Shown here in pieces: positions 41,025-50,065 of a DNA stretch of 64,000 nucleotides. The notes beneath the pieces were generated by a model. The model saw only the letters and a program-made list of their open reading frames with translations. It searched no databases and had not been told where the DNA came from. Each line of letters begins with the position of its first letter. Position 1 is the stretch's first letter. This DNA is from Paenibacillus_F sp047238265 (lineage in GTDB: Bacteria > Bacillota > Bacilli > Paenibacillales > NBRC-103111). Where the stretch lies: assembly GCF_047238265.1 (NCBI RefSeq), contig NZ_JBDFMM010000001.1:372001-436000 (forward strand), written 5' to 3'. The translations under genes and the position numbers were made by a program.

Positions 41025-42098
41025 CTATTCGGCCCTTACCGCTTTCTGCTGGGCAAGCAGGCACAGCTCGGCCGCTTTGAAAATATGCTCCTGGGTCATC
41101 GCATGCTCCGTGCGGTTCAGACAGTCGAGAATGAGCTCTCCGAAGAACGGATAGCCGACTTTGCCGCTCAGCTCAAGCCTGCGTTCGCCCTCGCCGTTCA
41201 CGAGGTATAAGTTGTCGCCCTGCGTGCTGCGGGCGATGTCTACGTATTTTCTCAGCTCGATATAGCCGTCCGTGCCGAGGAGAACGGTGCGCCCGTCTCC
41301 CCAGGTGGACAGGCCCTCCGGCGTCAGCCAATCGACGCGGAAATACTGGGTCGCCCCGTTGTCACCGAGCAGGGTCGCGTCGCCGAAATCCTCCAGCTCG
41401 GGATACTCCCGGTTGTTGTAGTTGGCGACCTTGCTGTGCAGCACCTGTGCATCCCGGCAGCCGGCGAAGAACAGAAACTGTTCGATCTGGTGGCTGCCGA
41501 TATCGCACAGGATGCCGCCGTACTTGGCCCGCTCGAAGAACCAGCCGGGACGCGAAGCGGCATTCAGCCGGTGCGGGCCGAGGCCGAGCACCTGTACGAC
41601 GCGCCCGATCGCCCCGTCGCGGACGAGCTGCCCCGCGAAGACGGCGCTTTCGACATGAAGCCGCTCGCTGAAATAGACCGTGTATTTGCGGCCGGTCTCG
41701 GCTGCGGTTTTTTTGGCCGATTGAAGCTGGTCCGGCGAGGTGAACGGCGTTTTGTCGGTGAAGTAGTCCTTGCCGCTGCGCATCACTTTCTCTCCGAGCG
41801 GCCCGCGGTCGCATGGAACGGCGGCCGCCGCTACCAGCCGGACTTCCCCGTCCTGTAAAATATCCTCCAACGACGAGGCGGCACGGACACCGGGATAAGC
41901 GGTCAGGAATGCTTTTACTTTCAAGGGATCGGGGTCGTAAACCCATTTCAGCTCGCCCCCGGCTTCCCGCAGGCCGTTGCACATGCCGTAGATGTGGCCG
42001 TGTTCCAATCCCGCAGCCGCGAAAATAAAGTCGCCCCTCGCGACGACCGATGCCGGTTTGCCTTCGGGCGCATAGTTCATGCCGTCATTTTTGCTCAA
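41025..42098 (-). CDS. Gfo/Idh/MocA-family oxidoreductase
   Basis: 357 residues starting at TTG 42098, selected because AAAGGAG lies eight bases upstream and the family N-terminus begins soon after. The NAD-binding region (about 20-130) includes AAAGLEHGHIYGM and the family motif as DKTPFTS (usually EKP). The C-terminal domain has GGILCDIGSHQIEQFLFF with the substrate-contacting Asp and His. Probably oxidises or reduces a sugar or cyclitol with NAD(P). Same strand as the isomerase 394 bases downstream and the AraC gene upstream. Confidence 0.85.
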   Translation of the reverse strand: MSKNDGMNYAPEGKPASVVARGDFIFAAAGLEHGHIYGMCNGLREAGGELKWVYDPDPLKVKAFLTAYPGVRAASSLEDILQDGEVRLVAAAAVPCDRGPLGEKVMRSGKDYFTDKTPFTSPDQLQSAKKTAAETGRKYTVYFSERLHVESAVFAGQLVRDGAIGRVVQVLGLGPHRLNAASRPGWFFERAKYGGILCDIGSHQIEQFLFFAGCRDAQVLHSKVANYNNREYPELEDFGDATLLGDNGATQYFRVDWLTPEGLSTWGDGRTVLLGTDGYIELRKYVDIARSTQGDNLYLVNGEGERRLELSGKVGYPFFGELILDCLNRTEHAMTQEHIFKAAELCLLAQQKAVRAE

Positions 42099-42300
42099 AA
42101 GAGATGCTCCTTTCAGGATGATGGTAGGATCATGCCCGTTACGAAAAGATTCCGTATGAGATGTTGTACGGCGATGTGTCCGGCCGCTGCCGCCAGTGAG
42201 AGCTCTTCTCGAATGAGGGGAACCCCGAGACCGGACTCTTGTGGCAGCCTCCACGACGGGTAAAGTGACGCCAGCCGATCTCCTGTGACCGAGCGGGAGG

Positions 42301-43173
42301 TTACGAAGAAAGCTGCTCGCGAACCGTTTTCTTGTATTTTTCCGGCGTCAGTCCGACCTGTTGCTTGAACAAGCGGCTGAAGTGCGCGAGATGCTTGAAG
42401 CCGACCTGCAGGCACACATCGGTAACGGAGTGGCCGGGATTGTGCAGGAACAACGTTTTGGCCTCGTTGATTCTGCGGCGGTACACGAACTGAAAGATGG
42501 TCAGTCCCGTGATTTCCTTGAATATTTTAGATAAATAAAATTTACTGAAGTTAAGGTGCTCCTGAAGATGCTCCAGGTGCAGATCTTCCGCAAAGCGCTC
42601 TTCGAGAAAGCTGACGATGCGCTGGACGTGTTTTTCCTTCTCGGAAGAAAACTCGCGTCCCGCGCGCAGCGTACGCTGACACTGGTCGTGAACGAAATAA
42701 AGCAGGTCCAGGAATGCAAGGTGGAGCCGGTTGTAGGCGATCAAGCCGTCCGTCCTGCGGTGGACGCTCATTTCATGCAGGATGCGCTCCGCTTCTTCTT
42801 TCTCGGGTCCGCGGAGAGTGAGGCGGCAGTTTTTCAATTCCTGAAACGGCTGTAGAACATTGACCGCATGAGGCAGCTCCAGATACGGTTTGAGGGCCGC
42901 CGGCTCAAAATGCACAGTCGTCCGGATATAAGGGACGGCGGTATCAACCTTGGGACAGTGGAGCGTCATGCCGTTCATGAGGATGAGATCCCCGGGCTGG
43001 AGCATGTAGATGTTGCCGCCGATCAGATAGTTGCAGCTTCCGCCGTGGAAGTAATAAATTTCGTAATACGCATGGGAATGAAAAACGGAATCGACCTTCC
43101 CTTCGTTCCGGTAGCTCAGGCCGAGCGTATCTTCACGGTCGTGCAGGTTCTTGAACATGCGGGAGAGCACCAC
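42301..43173 (-). CDS. AraC-family regulator with cupin sensor domain (paralogue of 35384-36238)
   Basis: 290 residues. Cupin domain about 30-115 (FHSHAYYEIYYFHGGSCNYL, QPGDLILMNGMTLH), AraC double HTH about 185-285 (LEHLQEHLNFSKFYLSKIF, CLQVGFKHLAHFSRLFKQQ). Neither the GTG at 43173 nor the ATG at 43158 has a clear ribosome binding site; the start is uncertain by five residues. It lies upstream of the Gfo/Idh and isomerase genes on the same strand, which it probably controls. A 12-bp palindrome lies 58 bases upstream. Confidence 0.9.
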   Translation of the reverse strand: MVLSRMFKNLHDREDTLGLSYRNEGKVDSVFHSHAYYEIYYFHGGSCNYLIGGNIYMLQPGDLILMNGMTLHCPKVDTAVPYIRTTVHFEPAALKPYLELPHAVNVLQPFQELKNCRLTLRGPEKEEAERILHEMSVHRRTDGLIAYNRLHLAFLDLLYFVHDQCQRTLRAGREFSSEKEKHVQRIVSFLEERFAEDLHLEHLQEHLNFSKFYLSKIFKEITGLTIFQFVYRRRINEAKTLFLHNPGHSVTDVCLQVGFKHLAHFSRLFKQQVGLTPEKYKKTVREQLSS

Positions 43174-43564
43174 GCTTTATCGGGATGTAAGGGCCGCCCG
43201 GAAGCGGCCATTCTATCTTTAGTGTAGCATGGAAGCGCTTCCTGGTTCTATTTGCAAGGAAGGCGTGTCCGGAGCATTTTTGGCGGCACACTTTGTGACT
43301 ACAGGGTGTCGTCTTTTATGACGGCCGCCAATTAAAGGGTGGGAGACAGGTGCCCGCAGTCGCAGCCGCACCGCATATCGCGACAAGCCCGCTATGCACC
43401 CCGAAGATACATCCGTGCTGAACATCGCGCCTGCTCGCTAAGAATCTGAAGCAGTCGCATCACGGCAGTAGCTATGCACCCCGCAGCCGCTCCACACAAC
43501 GCTCTAGTCCGCTCTATAAATTCCCCAGCCAAAGGCGGGCTCCATAGGTGTGCGCTTCTTCCTG
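43174..43564. other. Intergenic region with short repeats upstream of AraC gene
   Basis: 391 bases without a credible gene. It holds the palindrome GGAAGCGCTTCC (43231-43242) and two direct copies of GCTATGCACCCCG (43391 and 43471, 80 bases apart). TCTGAAGCAGTCGCA (43445-43459) also occurs with one mismatch at 40718-40732. Confidence 0.55.
43231..43242. promoter_or_regulatory. 12-bp palindrome, candidate operator or cre-like site
   Basis: GGAAGCGCTTCC with flanking TG on the left. The central GAAGCGCTTC resembles the core of LacI-family and CcpA sites. Confidence 0.35.
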
Positions 43565-44726
43565 TCAGTAAGAACCTGTCGTATCGAGCGTTTTCTCTTC
43601 CGCGTTTTTCACGGCTCCCGAAGCCTGTATTTTCTGCCGGAGCAGCTCGTAAAACCGCTCTTCGTCCAACGGGAGCTCCGCCCATTTGTCCGTCCAGGCG
43701 GATAAAAGCATGGCGTTCGAGAGCGTGAGTCCCTTCAACCCCTCTTCGCCCGGAGCGATCAGGGGAGTGCCGTGAAGAATGCCGTTCACCCAATCCTGGG
43801 TGATGAGGTAGTGCTGGCCGCGCTCTCCTCCGACGGGAATGTCGATTTTCCACACCTCCGGCTCTCCAAAGCCGCCCTTATAGGTGCGGTTGAATTCCGT
43901 CTCGGACTGCCGCAGCCGGTAGAAGGTCAGCTTGTCGTTTTCGATGACCATCCGGCCCAGGTCTCCCGCCACTTCAAGCCGGTTCGTACCCGGCGTTTCG
44001 CAGGCGGACGTGATAAATACGCCCGTCGCGCCGTTCTCATACTCCGCGTAGGCGGTCACTTCGTTCTCCACCTCGATGTCCCGGTGTTTGCCGAACGCGC
44101 AGAAGGCGCGAAGCCGCTTGGGCATCATGCCGGTGATCCACTGCCACAGGTCGAGCTGGTGGGGCGACTGGTTGATAAGCACGCCGCCGCCTTCTCCCGC
44201 CCAGGTGGCGCGCCATCCGCCGGAATCGTAGTAGCTCTGGGACCGGTACCAGAGGGTGATGATCCAGTTGATCCGGCGGATTTCCCCGAGCTCGCCTTCT
44301 TGGATCAGCTTCCCGGAGCTTTTTGTACAGCGGCTGCGTTCGCTGGTTGTACATGATGCCGAACACCTTGCCGGATGCCGCGGCCGCTTCGTTCATTTCA
44401 CGGACCTGCTTCGTATAGACGCCGGCCGGCTTTTCCGTCAGCACGTGCAGACCGTGCCGGAACGCTTCAATGGCTTCCGCCGGATGGCCGTAATGCGGCG
44501 TGCAGATGATCACGCCGTCGATTGTGCCGGAGGCGTACATCTCCAGGGTGCCGGTGAAGCGTGCAACCCCGTCTCCGAATTCACGGGCCGCCCACTCCAG
44601 CCGCTCGGTCCGCGCGTCGCACACCGCTGCAAGCACCGCGCCTTTTACTTTGTTCTCAATCAAATATCTCGCGTGCGCCGATCCCATGTTACCCAATCCG
44701 ATGATTCCGATGCGGACATGTTCCAT
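43565..44726 (-). CDS. Gfo/Idh/MocA-family oxidoreductase, interrupted by one frameshift
   Basis: The N-terminal part (ATG 44726 to about 44313) has the dinucleotide fold IGIIGLGNMGSAHARYL and the EKPAGVYT motif. It then goes out of frame near 44310. The continuation in the next frame reads LIQEGELGEIRRINWIITLW, SGGWRATWAGEGGGVLINQ, DLWQWITG and runs to TAA at 43565. The natural length is about 387 residues. One inserted or two deleted bases explain the break. All family motifs are otherwise intact, so the gene may be functional if the break is a sequence error. It is divergent from the first sugar importer. Confidence 0.8.
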
Positions 44727-44901
44727 CTGTAAAACCATCCTCTCCGGCATAGATCAAGGCCGTTTTGTACTAGTGTAGCACGGCTGTGACGGAGGGCGTT
44801 TTACTGCACTTTTCCAGTTGACGGACGGATTTAACTCTGATTGTTCAATTGAAAAATTCCACAATCTTGAAAAAGTAAACCACATACCTAAATTTCTTGC
44901 A

Positions 44902-44930
44902 TTGTTGAAAGCGCTCCAAACGATGATAAT
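44902..44930 (+). promoter_or_regulatory. Promoter of the first sugar importer with overlapping cre-like site
   Basis: TTGTTG (44902-44907), 17-base spacer, GATAAT (44925-44930). TGAAAGCGCTCCAA (44906-44919) overlaps the -35 and spacer and matches 12 of 14 positions of the CcpA site consensus, so carbon catabolite repression is plausible. Confidence 0.5.
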
Positions 44931-44965
44931 AAACTTACATTTCGAACTTAATGGGGGTTGGGAAA

Positions 44966-46306
44966 ATGGGCAGAAAAACAGCTCGCATCTCCGCCGCGGC
45001 ACTGGCCGGTATCTTGGCGGTCGGCCTGGCGGCTTGCGGAAGGGCCGATGAATCCGCGGGTACGGCGAACACACAGGATACGAATACGGGATCTAAGGGA
45101 GGGGACAAGAAAGTCACCATCACGTTCCAGAACATATACCCCGATCCGACGACGCCTACGTACAAAATGCTTCATAAAATCGTGGAGCAGTATGAAAAGG
45201 AAAACCCCAACATTCATATCGAGCTTGATTCCATGAACACCGACCAGCAGAAAATGAAGCTGAAAACCCAGGCCGCCTCCAAAGAAATCCCGGACATCAC
45301 GATCGTGAACCCGGCCGCCCAGATGAAGCCGTTCGTCGATGCCGGACTGCTCGCTCCGCTGAACGACATGCTGGACAAGAACGGCCTCAAAGGGACTTAC
45401 CAGGACGGGCTGCTCGATTACTACAGCTTTGCGGGTAACGTCTATGCGCTGCCGGACGGAAACAACATCCAGGTCGTTTACTATAACAAGGATTTGTTCG
45501 CGCAGGCGGGCATCAAGGATACGCCGAAAACGTTCGAGGAACTGCTGGAAGACGTGAAACTGCTGAAATCCAAAGGCATCACGCCCATCGCCATCGGGGA
45601 GAAGGACTCCTGGACAGGTTCGTTCCTGTTTATGAACATGCTGCTCCGCACCAACGGCGGCCCGGGTTTCCTCCAGGACGTGCTCGACAAGAAGAAGACG
45701 TTCAGTGATCCGGCATTTACGGAAGCCGTTTCGAAGTTCCAGGAGCTGGTGCAGGCCGGCGCATTTAACGAAGGCGCCACATCCGTCGATTACAATGCGG
45801 GCGGCAACATTTTCAAAACGGGCAAAGCGGCCATGCACGTCATGGGAACGTGGGAAACGGGCGCCATCGACGCTTCTTCCGTAGGGGGCAAGGTCGGCGT
45901 GTTCCAGTTCCCGACAGTGGGCGGCAAAGGCGACGTGAACCAGTACATGATCGCGCCGGGCAGCGCCTTCGCCATCTCGGCCAACAGCAAGCATTTGCAG
46001 GAGACGAAGGACTTCCTGAACTACTTCACGCTGAATCTGCCTAAAGTCCAGTTTGAGCTGAAGAACGCCGTGGGCATCGGCCAGAAGGTCGAGGGGGATT
46101 TTAAAGCGGCGGGTTACTCCGATCTGGCGATTTCCATCCTCGATCTGTTCAAAAACGTCAAAGGCGGCGACCTCGCGTTCGACAACACGATGAATCCGGC
46201 CACCGCTCAAGTCCACCTCGGCAGCATCCAGAACCTGTTCATCCAGAAGGCCGATCCTAAACAGGTCGCGCAGGAGCATCAGAGCGCATTCGAGGCCAAC
46301 AAATAA
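44966..46306 (+). CDS. Sugar ABC transporter substrate-binding lipoprotein (importer 1)
   Basis: 446 residues. The lipobox LAVGLAACG places the modified cysteine at about residue 24. The rest is a type 1 solute-binding fold of the MalE/UgpB class (VTITFQNIYPDP, IPDITIVNPAAQMKPFVDAG, YYNKDLFAQAGI, GTWETGAID). ATG 44966 is preferred to 44951 because GGGGGTTGGG then lies at normal distance. First gene of an operon SBP - permease - permease - sensor kinase - response regulator. Ligand unknown; probably an oligosaccharide or sugar acid. Confidence 0.93.
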   Translation: MGRKTARISAAALAGILAVGLAACGRADESAGTANTQDTNTGSKGGDKKVTITFQNIYPDPTTPTYKMLHKIVEQYEKENPNIHIELDSMNTDQQKMKLKTQAASKEIPDITIVNPAAQMKPFVDAGLLAPLNDMLDKNGLKGTYQDGLLDYYSFAGNVYALPDGNNIQVVYYNKDLFAQAGIKDTPKTFEELLEDVKLLKSKGITPIAIGEKDSWTGSFLFMNMLLRTNGGPGFLQDVLDKKKTFSDPAFTEAVSKFQELVQAGAFNEGATSVDYNAGGNIFKTGKAAMHVMGTWETGAIDASSVGGKVGVFQFPTVGGKGDVNQYMIAPGSAFAISANSKHLQETKDFLNYFTLNLPKVQFELKNAVGIGQKVEGDFKAAGYSDLAISILDLFKNVKGGDLAFDNTMNPATAQVHLGSIQNLFIQKADPKQVAQEHQSAFEANK

Positions 46307-46323
46307 AAAAGAGTGCTGCGCTG

Positions 46324-46350
46324 GAGGGGTTCGAACCGGGCCCCTTTTTC
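46324..46350 (+). terminator. Weak intra-operon hairpin after the binding-protein gene
   Basis: GGGG....GGCCCC followed by TTTTTC. It may cause partial termination so that binding protein is made in excess over permease. Confidence 0.4.
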
Positions 46351-46433
46351 ATCGACATTCGACATTTTTTCGCAAGGGCCGCCCCATGGGGAGAAAGAGC
46401 AAGCGGCCGTTTGTCTACAGGAGGCGTACTCGT

Positions 46434-47324
46434 GTGAATGTGTTAAAAGTACCTGCGCGTACTATCGCCGTCTTCGTGCTGCCAAGTCTGCTGCTGTACG
46501 TCTGCATGGTATTCGTCCCCATCCTGGTTTCGTTTTACACCGGGCTGCTGGACTGGAACGGTATATCGGGCTCCAAATTCGTTGGCCTGGCCAACTTCAA
46601 GACGATGTTTTTCGGCGATCCGGTCTTCTGGCCGTCCGTCCGCAGGACGCTGCTTTACGCGGTCTTTTCCATGATCGAGATTCCGGTCTGCCTGATGGTA
46701 GCGATTTTGCTGAACCGGTACGTGAAAAAAGCCAATTCGCTCGTGTCGGTTTACTTTCTGCCGGTGATTTTGTCGGTCGTCATTATCGGGCAGCTCTGGA
46801 AAACCGTCTACAACCCGGCTTCGATGGGCGGGATGATCAACGGGCTGCTGACCGCAATGGGCTTGACCGAATGGACGCGCAGCTGGCTGACCGAGCCGAA
46901 CATCGCCATGTTCTGCCTCTATTTCGTGTCCCTGTGGCAGTATTTCGGCTATCACCTGCTTATCCAGTTTACCGGGGTGCAGAACATCCCGGCCGAGATC
47001 TATGAGGCGGCCCGCATCGACGGAGCGGAAGGCTTTGCCGCCGACCGCTACATCACGTTCCCGATGATCGTGCCCATTCTGAAAATCTCGCTCGTGCTCG
47101 CCTTTATCGGCTCCCTGCAGGCGTTCGATCTCGTGATGGTCATGACGGGCGGCGGGCCCGCACACTCGACGGATGTGATCTCGACGCATATGTACAACAT
47201 GTCGTTCCTGTCCCAGAAATACGGGTACGGCAGCGCGATCGCCACCTTCCTCGTTATCCTGTGCCTGGCGTTTACGGTGCTGATTAATGTGGTTTTCAAA
47301 CGTCTGGAAAATAAGGTAAGCTAG
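46434..47324 (+). CDS. Sugar ABC transporter permease (importer 1, MalF/UgpA-like)
   Basis: 296 residues with six transmembrane helices. The EAA loop EIYEAARIDGAEGFAADRYI contacts the shared ATPase. GTG 46434 is taken because AGGAGG lies eight bases upstream; an ATG 48 bases earlier has no such site. The second permease follows after 13 bases. No ATPase gene is present, so it probably uses a housekeeping MsmX-type ATPase encoded elsewhere. Confidence 0.93.
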   Translation: MNVLKVPARTIAVFVLPSLLLYVCMVFVPILVSFYTGLLDWNGISGSKFVGLANFKTMFFGDPVFWPSVRRTLLYAVFSMIEIPVCLMVAILLNRYVKKANSLVSVYFLPVILSVVIIGQLWKTVYNPASMGGMINGLLTAMGLTEWTRSWLTEPNIAMFCLYFVSLWQYFGYHLLIQFTGVQNIPAEIYEAARIDGAEGFAADRYITFPMIVPILKISLVLAFIGSLQAFDLVMVMTGGGPAHSTDVISTHMYNMSFLSQKYGYGSAIATFLVILCLAFTVLINVVFKRLENKVS

Positions 47325-47337
47325 GAGGAGGATACCT

Positions 47338-48162
47338 ATGAAATCCGTTAAAAAAGGAATCGTCTATATGCTTTTCGCGATTCTGGCCGTTACCCAGATG
47401 TATCCTCTTCTCTGGCTGCTCACGTACTCCCTTAAAACCAACGAAGAGATTCTCGGCAGCAGCTTTTTCTCCCTGCCCGCATCCCCGAGATGGGGCAACT
47501 ACAAAGAAGCCTACGAGGCGGGCCATTATTTGCAGTATTTGTTCAACAGCGTGTTCGTCACCGTTATTACGATGGTCTGCGTCATACTGCTAAGCTCCAT
47601 GGCGGCTTACGCCATCTCGCGCTTCCGCTGGAAGCTGGCCCCCGCCGTCATGCTCGTTTTTCTGATCGGGCTTATGATTCCGCTGCAGGCCACGCTGCTG
47701 CCCCTGATGATTATTTTCAAAAATATGAGCATACTCAACACGCACTTGTCTCTGATTCTGCCTTACATCGCGTTCCAGACGCCGGTCGCCGTCTTTATCC
47801 TGAGCGGTTTTATGAAAACGGTTCCGCACGAAATCGAAGAGTCCGCTTATATGGACGGGGCAAGCGTGTACCGCATTTTCCGCAGCATCATCCTCCCGGT
47901 TTCCGTTCCGCCTGTCATGACGGTCTGCATCTTAACGTTCATCAACATCTGGAACGAATACATCCTGGCGGCGACGTTCATCTCCTCGGAGAAGCTCAAG
48001 ACGCTTCCGTTCGGTGTGTACACCTTCGTGAGCCAGTATTCCGTCAACTACGGCAACATCGGGGCTTTTCTCGTCATGGGGGCAGTGCCCGTCATTCTCC
48101 TTTATTTCATTCTTTCGGAAAAAATCACGAAGGGCATGGTTGCCGGGGCGGTAAAAGGGTAG
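47338..48162 (+). CDS. Sugar ABC transporter permease (importer 1, MalG/UgpE-like)
   Basis: 274 residues, six transmembrane helices, EAA motif EIEESAYMDGASVYRIFRSI. The C-terminus EKITKGMVAGAVKG is typical of the family. AGGAGGAGG precedes the ATG. The kinase gene starts 51 bases downstream. Confidence 0.94.
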   Translation: MKSVKKGIVYMLFAILAVTQMYPLLWLLTYSLKTNEEILGSSFFSLPASPRWGNYKEAYEAGHYLQYLFNSVFVTVITMVCVILLSSMAAYAISRFRWKLAPAVMLVFLIGLMIPLQATLLPLMIIFKNMSILNTHLSLILPYIAFQTPVAVFILSGFMKTVPHEIEESAYMDGASVYRIFRSIILPVSVPPVMTVCILTFINIWNEYILAATFISSEKLKTLPFGVYTFVSQYSVNYGNIGAFLVMGAVPVILLYFILSEKITKGMVAGAVKG

Positions 48163-48213
48163 GCGCCTAGCCGGCGGCAAGGACCGGGCGAAACAACGAA
48201 AGGGGACGAATCT

Positions 48214-50065
48214 TTGAGACGCGGCTTCCAATCTATCCACCACCGGTTGTTTTTTCTGTTCCTGTTCTGCATGTCCGGCATTCTGATCATCATCTCCCTG
48301 CTGTTCTACAGCCGCACGACGGAGCAGTTTCAGACGAAGATCAGCGACCTTTCCCGGAAAAACGTCTCGCAGACCGTCGATCTCTTCGACCTGCTGCTCA
48401 AAGGCTACGACAGCTTGTCCAAAACGATCGGCAACAATTTCGATCTCGTCCGACTGCTGACGGAATCGCCGCAAGAGCCCGCGCTCGATTATATCAACAC
48501 TCGCTCCGTCACTAACATGATCGGGGCGATTTTCTACTCCCGGGAAGATCTGATCGGTATTCACGTCATCATGGACAAAGGAAAGATCTACAACTACGGC
48601 AACTACATGAACGTGGTCGATCCCGAATACCGCAGTTCCGGCTGGTACCGGGACGTCCGTCAATCTTCGGGCAAAATGGTCTGGCTCGGCGTGTTTCCCC
48701 ACTCCCTGATCGACCAGAACGAGAAGCGGACCGTATTTGCCTTCGGCCGTCAAATTTACGATCTCAACGAGCATAAGCCGATCGGGATCGTGCTGTACGA
48801 AGCGAATCCGCAGGCGATTCTGTCCGCGTTGAATAACTTGAAGCTCAGCGAACACAGCGAGGTATATATCGTTTCGGATAAAGGACGCTTCGTGTCTTCT
48901 ACTTCTTCGGCCGCCTCGCTGCCTTCCCTCGGGGATATCCCGCTGCCGGACGATTCCCGGGAAATGACCGTCGATCAGAAGAACGGGCGGCTGGCGGTAG
49001 CTTCCAAGCTGCCTTTTGCCGACTGGCTGGTGGTCAGCCTGACGCCCTACAAAGATCTGAACGTCGAGCTTGTGCAGATGCAGCGCTATATTATTCTGAT
49101 CGGAACGATTCTCGTTCTCGTCTCGGCATTTATCGCTTCCATCGTATCCAAACGGATTTCGATGCCGCTCATCCGGCTGATCCGTCAGATGAAACAGGTG
49201 GAGCAGGGCAATTTCAAAGGAATCGTAAATGTGACTTCCTACCGGGAAATCAACATTCTGGTCGGATCGTTCAATCATATGGTGAACCGGATCGGGGAGC
49301 TTATCGAACGGGTGAAGATTTCATCGGTCAGCGAAAAGAATGCGGAGCTTCATGCGCTCCAGTCCCAGGTGAACCCCCACTTCCTATACAATACGCTGGA
49401 TATGATCTATTGGATGCTGGACGAGAAAGGCAACGACAAGCTGGGCGAAGTCGTACTTTCGCTCTCCCATATGTTCCGCTACAGCAGCCAGTGGGAAGAA
49501 GGTGCGGAGGTTACGCTTCGCGAGGAATTCGGGCAGATTCATCACTATCTGACCATCATTCTCGTCCGGCTCGAAGGACGTTTGGACGTGGAGCTGAAGA
49601 CGGATGAACGGTACATGGACATCCGTATTCCGAAGATGACGCTCCAGCCCATCATCGAGAATGCCGTGAAGCACGGCCTGGAGCCGCTTAGCCGGCCGGG
49701 GATGCTCACCATCTCGACCTTCGCGGACGGCGGGGAGACTGGCGATCCGGATCGGGGACAACGGCGTCGGCATCGGGGAAGAGAAGCTGCTCCGGCTGCG
49801 CGAGTCGCTGTACGGCGAATGCGCCGCCGGCGCACCGGGTGGCGGGGGGAGCGCCGGGGTCGCGACCGGCGCTCCGGAGAGCCGGGATGGTCCGGGCGAA
49901 GGCAGCGGAGCGGCACCGCCTGGCGGCATCGGGCTGCAGAACCTGCACCGGCGTGTGCGGCACATGTACGGTGGCGCATACGGCGTCACGGTCGAAAGTT
50001 CAGCGGGCGGGGGAACGACCGTCATCGTGCGGGTCCCGCTTCCGAAGGAGGAGAAGAACGTATGA
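48214..50065 (+). CDS. YesM-like sensor histidine kinase, frameshifted in its ATPase domain
   Basis: TTG start with AAAGGGG upstream. TM1 (about 13-33), an extracellular dCache-like sensor (about 34-290), TM2 (about 293-315), HAMP, and a His_kinase domain with His389 in QVNPHFLYNTLD. The N box IIENAVKHGLEPL is intact. At about 49737 the frame shifts: the natural continuation LAIRIGDNGVGIGEEKL... runs in the next frame to TGA 50065, overlapping the regulator's ATG. In the present sequence the first frame instead stays open into the response regulator, giving an artificial 1,008-residue fusion. An Ala/Gly-rich stretch of about 45 residues lies inside the ATP lid. Confidence 0.85.
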
